Assembly: GCA_964408945.1 (NCBI GenBank)
Contig: CAYPBJ010000009.1
Location: 1-64,000 of the forward strand
From: VMCP01 sp964408945
GTDB lineage: Bacteria > Bacteroidota > Bacteroidia > NS11-12g > UBA955
Direction of reading: 5' to 3'
DNA length: 64,000 nt
Below the pieces are notes generated by a model. It was not told the origin of the DNA. It made no database searches and worked only from the letters and a program-made list of their open reading frames with translations. A program made the translations under genes and the position numbers. Positions 20,501-29,412 of the stretch are shown piece after piece (the first letter of the stretch is position 1; every line of letters begins with the position of its first letter).

Positions 20501-23500
20501 AATTGCTGGTTAAATCTGTACCAAATCGTATGAATGCAGATACTTCTCCATCTTGAATGGTGTTAGGAGTAACTTCTTCGGCGTGAACAAACAGCTGAAT
20601 GCGTTTATAGTTTCTGATATCGTGTTGAACTGTTTTAAAAGCGCCTCTGGCATCTCCGGGCTGTAAATTACAGGTCAACATGCTCAAAGATTGCTCATTT
20701 TCAAGCACTGTACCCAAACTAGCCATGTTTTGAACGCGTACAATTCCTGGAGGTGTTACATATGCAACGGGTGAACGTTTACTGTTTTCTTCTAAGTTCA
20801 CCGTGCTTACCACAAACTTAGTTCCATCATTGGGGTCAGTGGGAACAACAACGCCTGGTGTTTTTAACGAATTGGTGTATCTGCGCCAATCAGCACGCAC
20901 CATATTGATATATCCAAAGCGTAAAACAGCAGAATCATTGAAGTCTCTCATTACCATTCGCATGAAACGAATGCTTTTGAAATCAGAGATGTTTCCAACT
21001 GCTTTTTCATATTCCCTCACGGGGATTTTCAACTGGTACCAGCGAATGTTCTCTTGTTTACCGTTTCTTAGAGTTACCAAGTTATTTACAATATCGGCAA
21101 CGTAGTTTTTACCTATTTGTAAGTCATTGTCAGATATCTTAACCCTGTATTGGAAATAATCTTCGCTTTGGTTCATGGTGAAGTCACGGTTGATGTCTTC
21201 GTAATCAGGCTGAGTAGTAGAAGACTTTGGCATTGGTGCATATTGACCCGTGAACGTTTCGGTAGAACTGTTTCCTTCTAATCCTTGGTATTTTGAATAA
21301 CGCTGAACGATATCTGCGTCTTCAGTAGTGTACTTTTCTTCTAAATAGTGGGTGAAATTGTCATTGGCAGGATCTTTAAGTGCATTTTGATAAATGACGC
21401 TGTTTACGCCAAAATTAGTTTCCAATTGTTTGAGGTAGGCGGTATCAAAAAATTCTTTTTCTTGTACATCGTTTAAACCGTCTAACCCAACATCTTGAAA
21501 TTTACGAGCTGAGGGATTATTATCAAAAGCAAAGTTGATTTGAGGACTGGTAGCAATAATTCCAAAATTAGATGTATCAGTCTCGTTGTTGCTTGTATTT
21601 GAGGTAGGCAACCCATTTTCAAATGCTTTTCTTCTGTCAGGAAGGATGTCTTCAGAGACGTTACCCAGATGAAGCAGCAGTTCTCCTTTTAGGTTATTGT
21701 TGTGATACAATGGATCCATCAACCAGATTTCAATGTAATCTATGTTTGCGGCTTCAAAATCATTTTGGTCTACACGACGCATAATTCCCGCCCAACTTTT
21801 TCTTGGGTCTACAAATCGGCCGTTGGGAAGAAGTTCATTAGCATCAGCGTTGAAATTATACATCCCGCGTTCAAATGGGTTGAATGCCAAATCTAAGGTT
21901 GGCAGGATGGTAGCAGTACCCTGTGGGAAGTTTCTTTCAGGAAACACTTCTCTTTGGTCAATCTGACGCATGAAAGGGTCGCTCAAGATTTGGTCTACCC
22001 GTTTCCTGATGTTATCAGGCATGTCAATATCTCTGTAAAACAATTGGTCAATGGTATAAAAACTCAAACGAGCGCTTCTGTTCAACCATTTGCGTTTATC
22101 AGATAAGTTTGTTTCCGGGAAGAAGTCGGGCTGTTTTTGCGGCACACTAGCTACAACCCAGTTGTTAACAACCTTAAAGTCATTGGGCAGTTCTGCGGCT
22201 TCAAAGTCTTCTAAATTAGATACACCGCGTTGATCTCCTTGAGATTTATGGTTGTGAGGAATAATTTTTGCAAATTCGGCATATGCAGTGATATTCGATA
22301 TTTCTTTGGTCTCTAAAAAGGGCAGTTTATCTACCAATTTGGTTAAAAATCTTGATTTTGAACTGTAGGCCAAGTCAGCACCAAAGATGGTATTCAGTAA
22401 AGGTTCTTCGTTGAAGTTAGTTTTAGATGTGAGCGGACGTTCATACATGTGTAATGCCGTTGCCCCCATCATGAAGTTCTTATTGAATTTATGCTCAACT
22501 CTACCTCCAAGCAGTGTTTTTTGTTGGATATTGAACATGCTTTGACCATCGGCGCTTGCTCTGATTTCAGCGCCACCTTGCAACAAACCTTGATTGATGA
22601 TTCTCACACGTCCCATGGCATAATCAACCTCATAATCCATGCCTTCCTGAAGCGGACGACCATTTGCTGTTACTCGAACCGAGCCTCTTTGTAAATTTGT
22701 GGTTCCTAAGAACAATTCAGCACCGTTGGTGCTTTTGTAACTTCCTTGAAGGAAGAACTTATTGTGTTTGACGTCTTGTGCAGCCAGGAACTTGGTAGAA
22801 TCATACAATGCTTGATAGCAGTAGTAGTCTGCCAAATCATTTCTGGAACCAAAAATGTCCTTTAAATAATCGCCAAAGGGTTCAGTGACTGGGAAAATCA
22901 CTCGGGCCATTTTGGTTTGAATGGTGATGCCTTCTATGGCATCAAAAATACCGTCCGGTTTGGCTTCTTGTTGACGGTTCAATTTGTCAAGTCCAAAAAC
23001 ACGAATCAAGGGATTTCCATTTTTCAATGCCGGAACATCTGCAGTTCCAATGGGCAGGTAGTTATAGTCGGCGCCACTGGTATCATCAGCATAGATAACA
23101 TTCAATTTGAAGTCTTCCAACGAAAGCGAATAAGTATTCAAACTGTAAACGTTTTTCATCATCAAGTCCCAAATGGGTAAGCGGGTTCTGATGGTATTGC
23201 CCTTCAACATTTTCAAGTACAGCAATTGCTGATCACCTGGGGCAATATCTCTGGAGAATTCACCCACTTGGAAGGTTTCACCGTTGTAGGTGTATTCAAA
23301 AGCGACTGCTAAAATTTCATCGTTGTTCAAGGGTTGGTTTAAAGAGATATAACCCAATTGCTGATTCAAACTGAATTCATTCTCTTTCAGTTGACGGGCA
23401 TAGTTCAACAAATCAAAATCCAACGTCTGCTCAAAATTGGGGAAGGTAGCATATATCGCATCAATAGAAGTACCAGTTTTCCTTATTGCTGGATTGCTTT

Positions 23501-24674
23501 GCAGAGAAGAAAACAATGAATTGGCAGTATTGTCTGCAGCAACTTGAGAGCCTATGTTTAACGCACTTCTGTAGGGCTTCGGTTCACCTAAGTCCATGAA
23601 AGCCATAATGTCACGGGGAGTTTCAACGTTGGCATTTCTGTTGGTTACCCAAACTTCTACTCGGTTTACAATCACTCCACTGGAAACTATGGGAAGGTTT
23701 TCCAAGGATTTATTGTAGTTTTCTTGGAAGAATTGAGATAGGAAAAAGTGTCTGTTTTGATCGTAGTTATCTGCGGTTATTTTGAACTCGTTCATTTGAG
23801 CCCCACCTTTTAAAACAGTTTCAGTGCTTTGTCCGCGATTTTGAGAAAAAACCGTTTTGATGGTGGTTTTACCAAATTGCATGGTGTTGGAAAATCCGAA
23901 TAGGTTGTTTGCTGGCTTAATCAACTGGGTGGGTAGGTTCATGTTCACATTACCTACTTGAACGTCTTTTAAAATTCCATCGGGTTTGCCTTTCCAACCA
24001 AGATTGGTTTGGTTGTCAAATTCAAATTGCGCCTCAGTGTCGTAATTGATTCCCAACTTTACAAATTCACCCACGTTGCCGTTGGCAGATATTTGCAATT
24101 GCTGATCAAAAACAGGTACAAAATACTTCTGTTGTCTTTTGCTGTAGTTTGGATTGCGGTACTCGTTTATGGTTCCGCCAATTTTCACCATCGCCGATCC
24201 GGTCATTTGAAAGTCAACTCCACCGGCACCAAAGATTTTTGATACGGCAGGATTTCCTAATTCAGCTTTGAAGTATTCAGTGATACCTCCTTTATTTACT
24301 GATTGCGAATAATCTGTGTTTTGCGACTTAAGTCTGTTGTATTCGGCATTTTTCTCTTTTTCTAACTTTTGGAAGTATTCGGTTACAGTTAAATTTTGCC
24401 CCGTAGGATAGGAGAGAGAACCTACTTGCTTGAATGCTTCGTAGCGGTTTTGCTTGGGATTGTATTTCCAAACCACCGAAAGCGGGTCTTCGAGGTCTAC
24501 GTTAGATGCTTTTTGATTGTTGGGGTCATTTTGACCACTTTTATGAACCTTATATTTGGTGGTAGAATCTGAATTGGTTTGAGACAGCAAGCCATTATAG
24601 CCAGCAATGGACATCCATAAAATTCCCGATAATACCAATCTTTTGAACACGTTAAATGAGATGTAAGCTTGCAA
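17571..24674 (-). CDS. sprA: T9SS outer-membrane translocon / gliding motility protein SprA (Sov)
   Basis: SprA forms the giant single-chain beta-barrel channel through which T9SS substrates cross the outer membrane, and it is needed for gliding in Flavobacterium. The protein has 2367 residues, matching the family (about 2300-2500). A signal peptide occupies about residues 1-32. Repeated long amphipathic strands rich in aromatic and asparagine residues fill the rest, and a C-terminal strand ends in phenylalanine-asparagine (IELRYTFN). Stretches such as GGVDFQMTGSAMVKIGG and LGINYDTEAQFEFDNQT are typical of SprA. Its start is 1 nt from the ruvA stop and its stop overlaps the porZ start. No frameshift is seen across the 7.1 kb. 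Confidence 0.96.
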   Translation of the reverse strand: MQAYISFNVFKRLVLSGILWMSIAGYNGLLSQTNSDSTTKYKVHKSGQNDPNNQKASNVDLEDPLSVVWKYNPKQNRYEAFKQVGSLSYPTGQNLTVTEYFQKLEKEKNAEYNRLKSQNTDYSQSVNKGGITEYFKAELGNPAVSKIFGAGGVDFQMTGSAMVKIGGTINEYRNPNYSKRQQKYFVPVFDQQLQISANGNVGEFVKLGINYDTEAQFEFDNQTNLGWKGKPDGILKDVQVGNVNMNLPTQLIKPANNLFGFSNTMQFGKTTIKTVFSQNRGQSTETVLKGGAQMNEFKITADNYDQNRHFFLSQFFQENYNKSLENLPIVSSGVIVNRVEVWVTNRNANVETPRDIMAFMDLGEPKPYRSALNIGSQVAADNTANSLFSSLQSNPAIRKTGTSIDAIYATFPNFEQTLDFDLLNYARQLKENEFSLNQQLGYISLNQPLNNDEILAVAFEYTYNGETFQVGEFSRDIAPGDQQLLYLKMLKGNTIRTRLPIWDLMMKNVYSLNTYSLSLEDFKLNVIYADDTSGADYNYLPIGTADVPALKNGNPLIRVFGLDKLNRQQEAKPDGIFDAIEGITIQTKMARVIFPVTEPFGDYLKDIFGSRNDLADYYCYQALYDSTKFLAAQDVKHNKFFLQGSYKSTNGAELFLGTTNLQRGSVRVTANGRPLQEGMDYEVDYAMGRVRIINQGLLQGGAEIRASADGQSMFNIQQKTLLGGRVEHKFNKNFMMGATALHMYERPLTSKTNFNEEPLLNTIFGADLAYSSKSRFLTKLVDKLPFLETKEISNITAYAEFAKIIPHNHKSQGDQRGVSNLEDFEAAELPNDFKVVNNWVVASVPQKQPDFFPETNLSDKRKWLNRSARLSFYTIDQLFYRDIDMPDNIRKRVDQILSDPFMRQIDQREVFPERNFPQGTATILPTLDLAFNPFERGMYNFNADANELLPNGRFVDPRKSWAGIMRRVDQNDFEAANIDYIEIWLMDPLYHNNNLKGELLLHLGNVSEDILPDRRKAFENGLPTSNTSNNETDTSNFGIIATSPQINFAFDNNPSARKFQDVGLDGLNDVQEKEFFDTAYLKQLETNFGVNSVIYQNALKDPANDNFTHYLEEKYTTEDADIVQRYSKYQGLEGNSSTETFTGQYAPMPKSSTTQPDYEDINRDFTMNQSEDYFQYRVKISDNDLQIGKNYVADIVNNLVTLRNGKQENIRWYQLKIPVREYEKAVGNISDFKSIRFMRMVMRDFNDSAVLRFGYINMVRADWRRYTNSLKTPGVVVPTDPNDGTKFVVSTVNLEENSKRSPVAYVTPPGIVRVQNMASLGTVLENEQSLSMLTCNLQPGDARGAFKTVQHDIRNYKRIQLFVHAEEVTPNTIQDGEVSAFIRFGTDLTSNYYEYEIPLSMTRGFVNGNAPTADKLVWPDANMIDLDFQNLFDLKIARQNSGWPMTAPYIKFLDKGKITVMGLPDLSNLRVMMVGVKNNSPEPKCFEVWTNELRVKDISNGGGWAALANLQAQLADFGQVNMAGSIRTIGFGDVDKKLNQRSLSNSYNYDLATNLEFGRFFPKEKGVSIPLYLGWSESFVQPKFNPLNPDIELQSYLSALTDQNMRNSIRKAAEDYNSLFSFNINNFRIAQPGNKKAKIYSISNFNGSYSYQSNYRRNQQIEEYFINTTQATLGYAYNNNTKFIMPFKKLRNKNLAIIRDFNFNFIPSAFNTQMQVNRLYSEMQMRNNNSFKQLNPRMYDKNFTLNRNYNFSLPIARSLNFSYAANVEARIQEPYGAIDSREKQDSIYQEFEGFGRLRRFYQTANLTYTLPFSKISFLKWISANANYKGSYDWNQAPPAFAGLGNRIQNSQDINLTAQFNFTQLYSQVPFLKDYRTPKKRKKNDAPKDGNPDEPTYSSALEKGKNDLIKPNPAIVILGDLITMVKNANINITRKEATELPGFNLRPDYFGYNFKHLQPGLDFVFGFQDPNLRYSLADRGYLAADKRQSNFYRTNLNQNISGNISIEPIKEFRIRLDFLRNETNGTQSIFKNDGFKWLDEGLTGTGTYSISGIFLNTHFIKDIEMNENYPNPVFDAFLDNRYTVATRLQRANPEFGGALVIDSTTKYPMGYSKTHQDVIIGGFYAAYAGLDVGRTDISGFPAIPLPNWNINYNGLTKIPALKEIFTNINIKHAYSGKYTIGNFTRNLKYDPSQQALIGKDLIPKLQIADVTISENFSPLIGVNITTKNNWTVGFEYKRSRVLKLFASSYNLTEMKQNEFQLNAGYRTTGLTLPIRRKGRWIYLPNDFRFDLAISVNENLTVIRKIDVNINKLTAGMTNIKITPSATYQVNQKINLALRYNRVIMNPEIATQFYTSLTDFGIELRYTFN

Positions 24675-24675
24675 T

Positions 24676-25278
24676 TTACAAAATTTTAAGTGAATTTTTT
24701 ATCAATTCCTCAACGGTAGCAAGGGTTCCAAGGTCTTTGCTGACCTTAAGAAGGGCTTTTTCAGCAGCGGCCTTCTGGTAACCTAAAACCGTTAGTGCCG
24801 TCATGGCTTCGGTGATGGCATCAGAAGCTTGATTGAGACCCGGTAAGTTTTGAGTCATTTTCTTTCCAGCCAATTTATCTCGCAGTTCCAATACAATGCG
24901 TTGGGCTGTTTTTTCGCCAATTCCTTTAATGCTTTTCAATAAACCCACATTGCCATTTAAGATTGCCGAAATCAATGTATCAGGGTCTAAACTCGACAAC
25001 ATGATGATGGCCGTGTTGTTGCCTACGCCGCTGATAGATGTTAGCTGTCTGAACATTTGTCGTTCGTTAGGATCTGCAAAGCCGTAAAGCTGAATACTTA
25101 CTGGACTTTGATTTTCCACTTTGAAAACCTGCTCAATGAACAAACGTACTTGCTTTTGAGATTTTACCGCTTCAAACGTATTTAATGAAATATGAGTAAA
25201 ATAGCCAATGCCTTGACATTCAATGACTGCGTGCGTGGGTGTAAGCGATTCTAATTTGCCTTCAATAAACTCGTACAT
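24676..25278 (-). CDS. ruvA: Holliday junction branch migration protein RuvA
   Basis: RuvA binds Holliday junctions as a tetramer and positions the RuvB motor during recombination repair. The 200-residue protein has the N-terminal OB-fold (MYEFIEGKLESL). Two helix-hairpin-helix motifs follow at about residues 70-130 (LTSISGVGNNTAIIML and LKSIKGIGEKTAQRIVLELR). The C-terminal RuvB-binding domain contains MTALTVLGYQKAAAEKAL. It sits 8 nt after gldG and 1 nt before sprA. A DNA-repair gene inside a secretion/gliding unit has no evident functional logic beyond shared transcription. Confidence 0.97.
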   Translation of the reverse strand: MYEFIEGKLESLTPTHAVIECQGIGYFTHISLNTFEAVKSQKQVRLFIEQVFKVENQSPVSIQLYGFADPNERQMFRQLTSISGVGNNTAIIMLSSLDPDTLISAILNGNVGLLKSIKGIGEKTAQRIVLELRDKLAGKKMTQNLPGLNQASDAITEAMTALTVLGYQKAAAEKALLKVSKDLGTLATVEELIKNSLKIL

Positions 25279-25286
25279 ATCTGAGA

Positions 25287-27038
25287 TTAGGTATAACGCT
25301 TAATGCGTATGAAATAGTCTATAATCCCATAAATAATCATGATGGCCAAAGGTACCAACATACTGAACCACTGCCAATATGTGCGCTCCGTTTTAGATTT
25401 TTCTGGATCCAGTAATCTAACGGTTCTTTCCTTAGCTCTTATTTCTATAAGTCCATTATCATCAATGAGATAGTCAATGCAATTGAGAAGGAATTTTTTG
25501 TTGGCAAAGGTGAATTGAGAAATTCGATCGTAACCGGTAGGATAAATCATACCTTCAGATCCTACAGGATTTCTGATGATATCGGCATCAGAAACTACAA
25601 TCATTTTACTATTTCCTGACTCAAGGAAAGGTTCATCGGTGTATTTTTTCATCAAACGATACCTAGAACGGAACTCTCCTTGCATCAATGCAGCCACAAT
25701 TTGTTCTCCCTGATTCATCGTTTTGCGGTAATTCTCGTCTTTCGATTGAATGTAGATTCGTTCTAAATCAACAGGTGCTGGGGTGGTGATGGACTTTGAA
25801 TAAGGTGTGGAAGATAACAAGGGTATAATGTCTAATTTAGGTCGGACTTTGGGTTCCAAAGTAGCGGGGAACTGCATCCATACCGTACCGATGTTTTTGG
25901 TAATGTTGTGGGGGAATTCTGGTTCTCCAAAAAGTGGGAAATAAGGGAAATCAACCAGTTCCATCCGGCCACCATTGGGAATGGGTATACGGTTGCATTT
26001 TAAATCTGTGAGGAGGTTGTTCTTTAGTCCAATTCCGTAATTGAATAGTGCGGCTGTGATGTTTTCGAGGTTGTAGGGCATGGCCATAACCTCTTTGTAA
26101 TTGCGGAAACTATCTATTTCAATGTTCACAGGATCAATCAGCCACAGCACTTTACCGCCTTTCATTAAAAACTGATCAATCAAATAGAGTTCTTGGTTAC
26201 TGTAGTCTTTGATGGGCTTTATTACAATGAGTAAATCATTTAAATTCAGTCTTTTGTGTAGTCCATTGATGAATATTGATTCGGCGTTTTCTGGGTTCTG
26301 TTGGATTTGTTGTTCCCAAGGACGAGCTGCTTCAGGGTCAGAGAAATTCAAGTTAAGCGCCGAAATATTGTAGTATTTAGACAATTCAGCGGCAAATGCC
26401 TGAACTCGTTGATCTACCATCTCACCGTTTCCGTCTGCAACAACTACATTTTTATTCTTTTCACTGGATACTTGGCGTAAACCATTGGCTATTTCGTATT
26501 CAATATTGTCAATAGCCGCAGCGATATTTTCATCTGGACTTTTTGCTATATCGTATTCAAAGAAATTAACCGCCGCACTTCGTCCCTTATATAAAACCTC
26601 TGCTCCGGGAAGCAAATATTTTATGCGGGTTTCATCGGCGTTTTCGCGATCAACATCTCTAACAGGTTCAATGCCTTTATCTGCAAAGCTTTGAAGCAAG
26701 TCGCTCATTTCCGAGTCTTTGGCATCGGCAAATGGATCAACAATTTCAATTTCTATTTTTTGATTGCTGGCTTCTCTGAATTCGTAGGCTAAATCTCTTA
26801 TTTCAAGTTTGAGTCTCTTGAATTTAGCTGACATCTCACCGTCTAAAAACAGTCTGAAATACAGGCTTTCATCGAGTTTAGAAGCCAGTTTTTTGCTGGT
26901 TTCACTGAGGGTGTAACGTTTTTCAGCAGTAAGGTCAAATCGTTTATAATACATGTTGCCCAAAATATTGGCAACAAAAACAACCAAAATGAGTGCTGCG
27001 AATTGTGAAAATGAGTGCTTTTTACTGTTCATGACCAT
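25287..27038 (-). CDS. gldG: gliding motility ABC transporter-associated protein GldG
   Basis: GldG works with GldA and GldF as an ABC transporter required for gliding in Flavobacterium. The 583-residue protein has an N-terminal membrane helix (about residues 12-30). The GldG motif YYKRFDLTAEKRYTLSETS follows, then a large periplasmic domain of the ABC-type uncharacterised transport family, and a C-terminal membrane helix before the basic end RIKRYT. The annotated ATG at 27038 overlaps gldF by 10 nt. An in-frame ATG at 27032 would give the common 4-nt ATGA overlap and is about as likely. The stop is 8 nt ahead of ruvA. Confidence 0.92.
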   Translation of the reverse strand: MVMNSKKHSFSQFAALILVVFVANILGNMYYKRFDLTAEKRYTLSETSKKLASKLDESLYFRLFLDGEMSAKFKRLKLEIRDLAYEFREASNQKIEIEIVDPFADAKDSEMSDLLQSFADKGIEPVRDVDRENADETRIKYLLPGAEVLYKGRSAAVNFFEYDIAKSPDENIAAAIDNIEYEIANGLRQVSSEKNKNVVVADGNGEMVDQRVQAFAAELSKYYNISALNLNFSDPEAARPWEQQIQQNPENAESIFINGLHKRLNLNDLLIVIKPIKDYSNQELYLIDQFLMKGGKVLWLIDPVNIEIDSFRNYKEVMAMPYNLENITAALFNYGIGLKNNLLTDLKCNRIPIPNGGRMELVDFPYFPLFGEPEFPHNITKNIGTVWMQFPATLEPKVRPKLDIIPLLSSTPYSKSITTPAPVDLERIYIQSKDENYRKTMNQGEQIVAALMQGEFRSRYRLMKKYTDEPFLESGNSKMIVVSDADIIRNPVGSEGMIYPTGYDRISQFTFANKKFLLNCIDYLIDDNGLIEIRAKERTVRLLDPEKSKTERTYWQWFSMLVPLAIMIIYGIIDYFIRIKRYT

Positions 27039-27760
27039 TTTCTGCTTTCAAACACCAACTTAGTTCCCCCAAGGAAAACAGAAATAAATCCTAAGAAAAA
27101 CACCAAATCACGAGTATCAACTACGCCTCGACTGATTGAATTATAGTGGAATTCTAGGCTGAACCAATTTAAACTTCTTCCAATTTTATCTAAGATTTCA
27201 AGGTCGCCCAACATACCTAAGACTGCGAAAAAGAAGAATGATAAAACCATAGAAAGTATGAGTGCTACAATTTGATTGTCGGTAAGTGAACTAGCAAAAA
27301 GTCCGATACTGGCATAACAAGCAGCCAGAAGAAACAATCCCAAATAACTGCCCATCATAGAGCCTAGGTCTATATTGCCCACTGGTAGTGCTAAGTTGTA
27401 AACTGAATATGCATAGAAACAGGTCAATAAAAGGGTAAAAGCAACGAGTGTGAGGGCTGCAAAGTACTTTTCCAAGATTATTTGTAAATCGGTGATGGGT
27501 TTAGTGGTGATGATTTCAAGAGTACCCAAACGTTTTTCATCGGAGATGCTTTTCATGGTAATAGCAGAGACCAAGAAAATGAGAATGTAAGGAGAGATAT
27601 CAAACATTACTTGTAAGCTGGCCACTCCCAAGTCAAAGATGCTGTTACCATCTACAAACCATAGAAACAGTCCTGTCAGGATGAGAAAAACACCCATGAC
27701 AATGTAGGCAATCAGCGAGCCTAGAAAGCTTCTTACTTCTTTTTTATATATGCTCAACAT
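27029..27760 (-). CDS. gldF: gliding motility ABC transporter permease GldF
   Basis: GldF is the membrane permease of the GldA-GldF-GldG transporter. From the ATG at 27760 the protein has 243 residues, starts MLSIYKKEVRSFLGSLIAY and has six predicted membrane segments. The ABC-2 loop SDEKRLGTLEIITTKPITD after the second helix is typical of GldF. A TTG six codons upstream (27778) is possible, but the ATG matches the usual GldF start context. The start lies inside the end of gldA (17-nt overlap), and the stop overlaps the gldG start. Such overlaps imply coupled translation of the three subunits. Confidence 0.92.
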   Translation of the reverse strand: MLSIYKKEVRSFLGSLIAYIVMGVFLILTGLFLWFVDGNSIFDLGVASLQVMFDISPYILIFLVSAITMKSISDEKRLGTLEIITTKPITDLQIILEKYFAALTLVAFTLLLTCFYAYSVYNLALPVGNIDLGSMMGSYLGLFLLAACYASIGLFASSLTDNQIVALILSMVLSFFFFAVLGMLGDLEILDKIGRSLNWFSLEFHYNSISRGVVDTRDLVFFLGFISVFLGGTKLVFESRKWS

Positions 27761-28469
27761 GGTTGTCAGAATTTGCAAGCGAGCGGAAAGTGTCTTCCAA
27801 CGATTTTCCGTCTTTGGTTAATGTAGTAACAAGATCATCGGCAACTAGTTTTCCTTTGCTAATCATAATCACTCTATCGCACATAGCTTCTACCTCTTGC
27901 ATGATGTGAGTGCTGAGCAAAACGGTTTTATCTTTGCCTAAGTCTTTAATTACTTGTCTAATTTCAACTACTTGAATGGGGTCTAATCCGCTGGTAGGTT
28001 CATCCAAAATCAATACTTTGGGTTCGTGAATGAGCGCTTGTGCAAGGCCAACGCGTTGACGGTATCCTTTAGAAAGTTGGCCCACTTTTTTGTGTCTTTC
28101 GGGGGTGAGCTTGGTCATTTCAATGGCACGTTCAACAGCGGGTTTGATATGTTTGACCCCAGAGATCCCTGCAATGAATTCAAGATATTCTTTAACATAC
28201 ATATCTAAGTACAAGGGATTGTTTTCTGGAAGATATCCAACCAACTTTCTAACTTCAATGCTGTCTTGAACAAGGTCAATTCCACAAACCGTTCCCGTAC
28301 CCGATGTTGGTGGGATATAGCCTGTAATCATTTTCATGGTTGTTGATTTTCCGGCGCCGTTGGGGCCTAAGAAACCAACTACCTGTCCTGTTGGTATATC
28401 AAAACTGATGGCATCTACTGCCACCTGTTTTCCGTATGTTTTGGTTAATTGTTCAACCTTGATGCTCAC
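27744..28469 (-). CDS. gldA: gliding motility ABC transporter ATP-binding protein GldA
   Basis: This is the ATPase subunit of the Gld ABC transporter. The 241-residue protein has Walker A GPNGAGKSTTMKM (about residues 35-47), ABC signature LSKGYRQRVGLAQAL, Walker B VLILDEPTSGLDP and the switch histidine in LSTHIMQEVE. It starts with GTG (28467-28469), 4 nt after the stop of the M23 peptidase gene. In Flavobacterium johnsoniae gldA is separate from gldFG, whereas here all three are contiguous and overlapping. The gldF and gldG neighbours make this assignment secure over a generic ABC ATPase. Confidence 0.92.
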   Translation of the reverse strand: MSIKVEQLTKTYGKQVAVDAISFDIPTGQVVGFLGPNGAGKSTTMKMITGYIPPTSGTGTVCGIDLVQDSIEVRKLVGYLPENNPLYLDMYVKEYLEFIAGISGVKHIKPAVERAIEMTKLTPERHKKVGQLSKGYRQRVGLAQALIHEPKVLILDEPTSGLDPIQVVEIRQVIKDLGKDKTVLLSTHIMQEVEAMCDRVIMISKGKLVADDLVTTLTKDGKSLEDTFRSLANSDNHVEHI

Positions 28470-28473
28470 TTTA

Positions 28474-29412
28474 TTATGATTCTGAGGTGAAAAATGCGGT
28501 TTTTTGGGGATCTAATACTGTTTTTGTTTTGTCAAATACCTCAAACGGAGAAATGATCTCAATATTGTAAGCTCTTCTCCTTTTGCGTCTTTTTCTTGAA
28601 TATCTGCGTTTTCTTCCGCGTTTGATGTTTGTTTTACTGTATGGGAGCTGGAAAAGTTTTTGATTGACTACCAATACATTACTCACCAAACTGTCGTTCT
28701 TGAAATCAATGAGTTTCGTAGGATCAAAAGGTCTGCCAAACAAGCGTGTTTCAAAGTGAAGATGGGGCCCTGTACTTCGTCCTGTTGAACCTCCCAATCC
28801 AACAACCTGTCCGGCATTTATGAGGTCGCCAGGTTTTACATAACGCAACGATAAATGCCCGTAAAGTGTTTCTAATCCGTTGTAATGTCTAACAATTACC
28901 ACATTACCGTATCCGGAGTGGAAGTGAGAGGCTCTCACCACACCGTCAAAGGCTACTCTAACGGTATCGCCTTTATCTAGTTGTAGATCAATGCCTGCGT
29001 GTACTCGTCCTCGGCGCCAGCCGAAAGAAGAATTCGTTTTGCCCGGATGCGGTAGAGCAAATCCACAATCTTCGAAAAGCATTGGAAAGACAAATTCGCC
29101 GTTTAACCTTCTAAGATCGTATCTATAGGGGTCAATGGCCATGCTATCAAACCGGAAATAGAAATCATATTCTGGGTAATAACCAGGAATAAAAATGCTT
29201 CCTGCTGCAGAATCAGGGCTTTCGGTGTCATCTAGAATGAAGTTATCAGGGTCTTCGAGTTCAGATTCTGTGGTATCAATTACTTGTGGAGCCACCGGCT
29301 CATGCATGGCCTCTTCTTCTTCTTCTTGAGGTATGTACGGACTTGCAGCAGAGATGAAAACTGCATTCAAAGCCATCAAAAAGAGTACGATATGTTTGTT
29401 AAATGGCGTCAA
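28474..29412 (-). CDS. M23-family (LytM) peptidoglycan endopeptidase, exported
   Basis: This is a predicted zinc endopeptidase that cuts peptidoglycan cross-bridges or peptides. The 312-residue protein begins with a signal peptide (about residues 1-22), then an acidic linker containing a run of five glutamates. The M23 domain (about residues 120-235) keeps all the metal-site motifs: the HAGID histidine/aspartate, LYGHLS and HLHFE. A very basic stretch, KRGRKRRYSRKRRKRRRAYN, follows and is unusual for the family. The gene overlaps ribF by 4 nt (ATGA) and lies 4 nt before gldA. A role in opening the cell wall for the secretion or gliding machinery is inference from position only. Confidence 0.88.
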   Translation of the reverse strand: MTPFNKHIVLFLMALNAVFISAASPYIPQEEEEEAMHEPVAPQVIDTTESELEDPDNFILDDTESPDSAAGSIFIPGYYPEYDFYFRFDSMAIDPYRYDLRRLNGEFVFPMLFEDCGFALPHPGKTNSSFGWRRGRVHAGIDLQLDKGDTVRVAFDGVVRASHFHSGYGNVVIVRHYNGLETLYGHLSLRYVKPGDLINAGQVVGLGGSTGRSTGPHLHFETRLFGRPFDPTKLIDFKNDSLVSNVLVVNQKLFQLPYSKTNIKRGRKRRYSRKRRKRRRAYNIEIISPFEVFDKTKTVLDPQKTAFFTSES

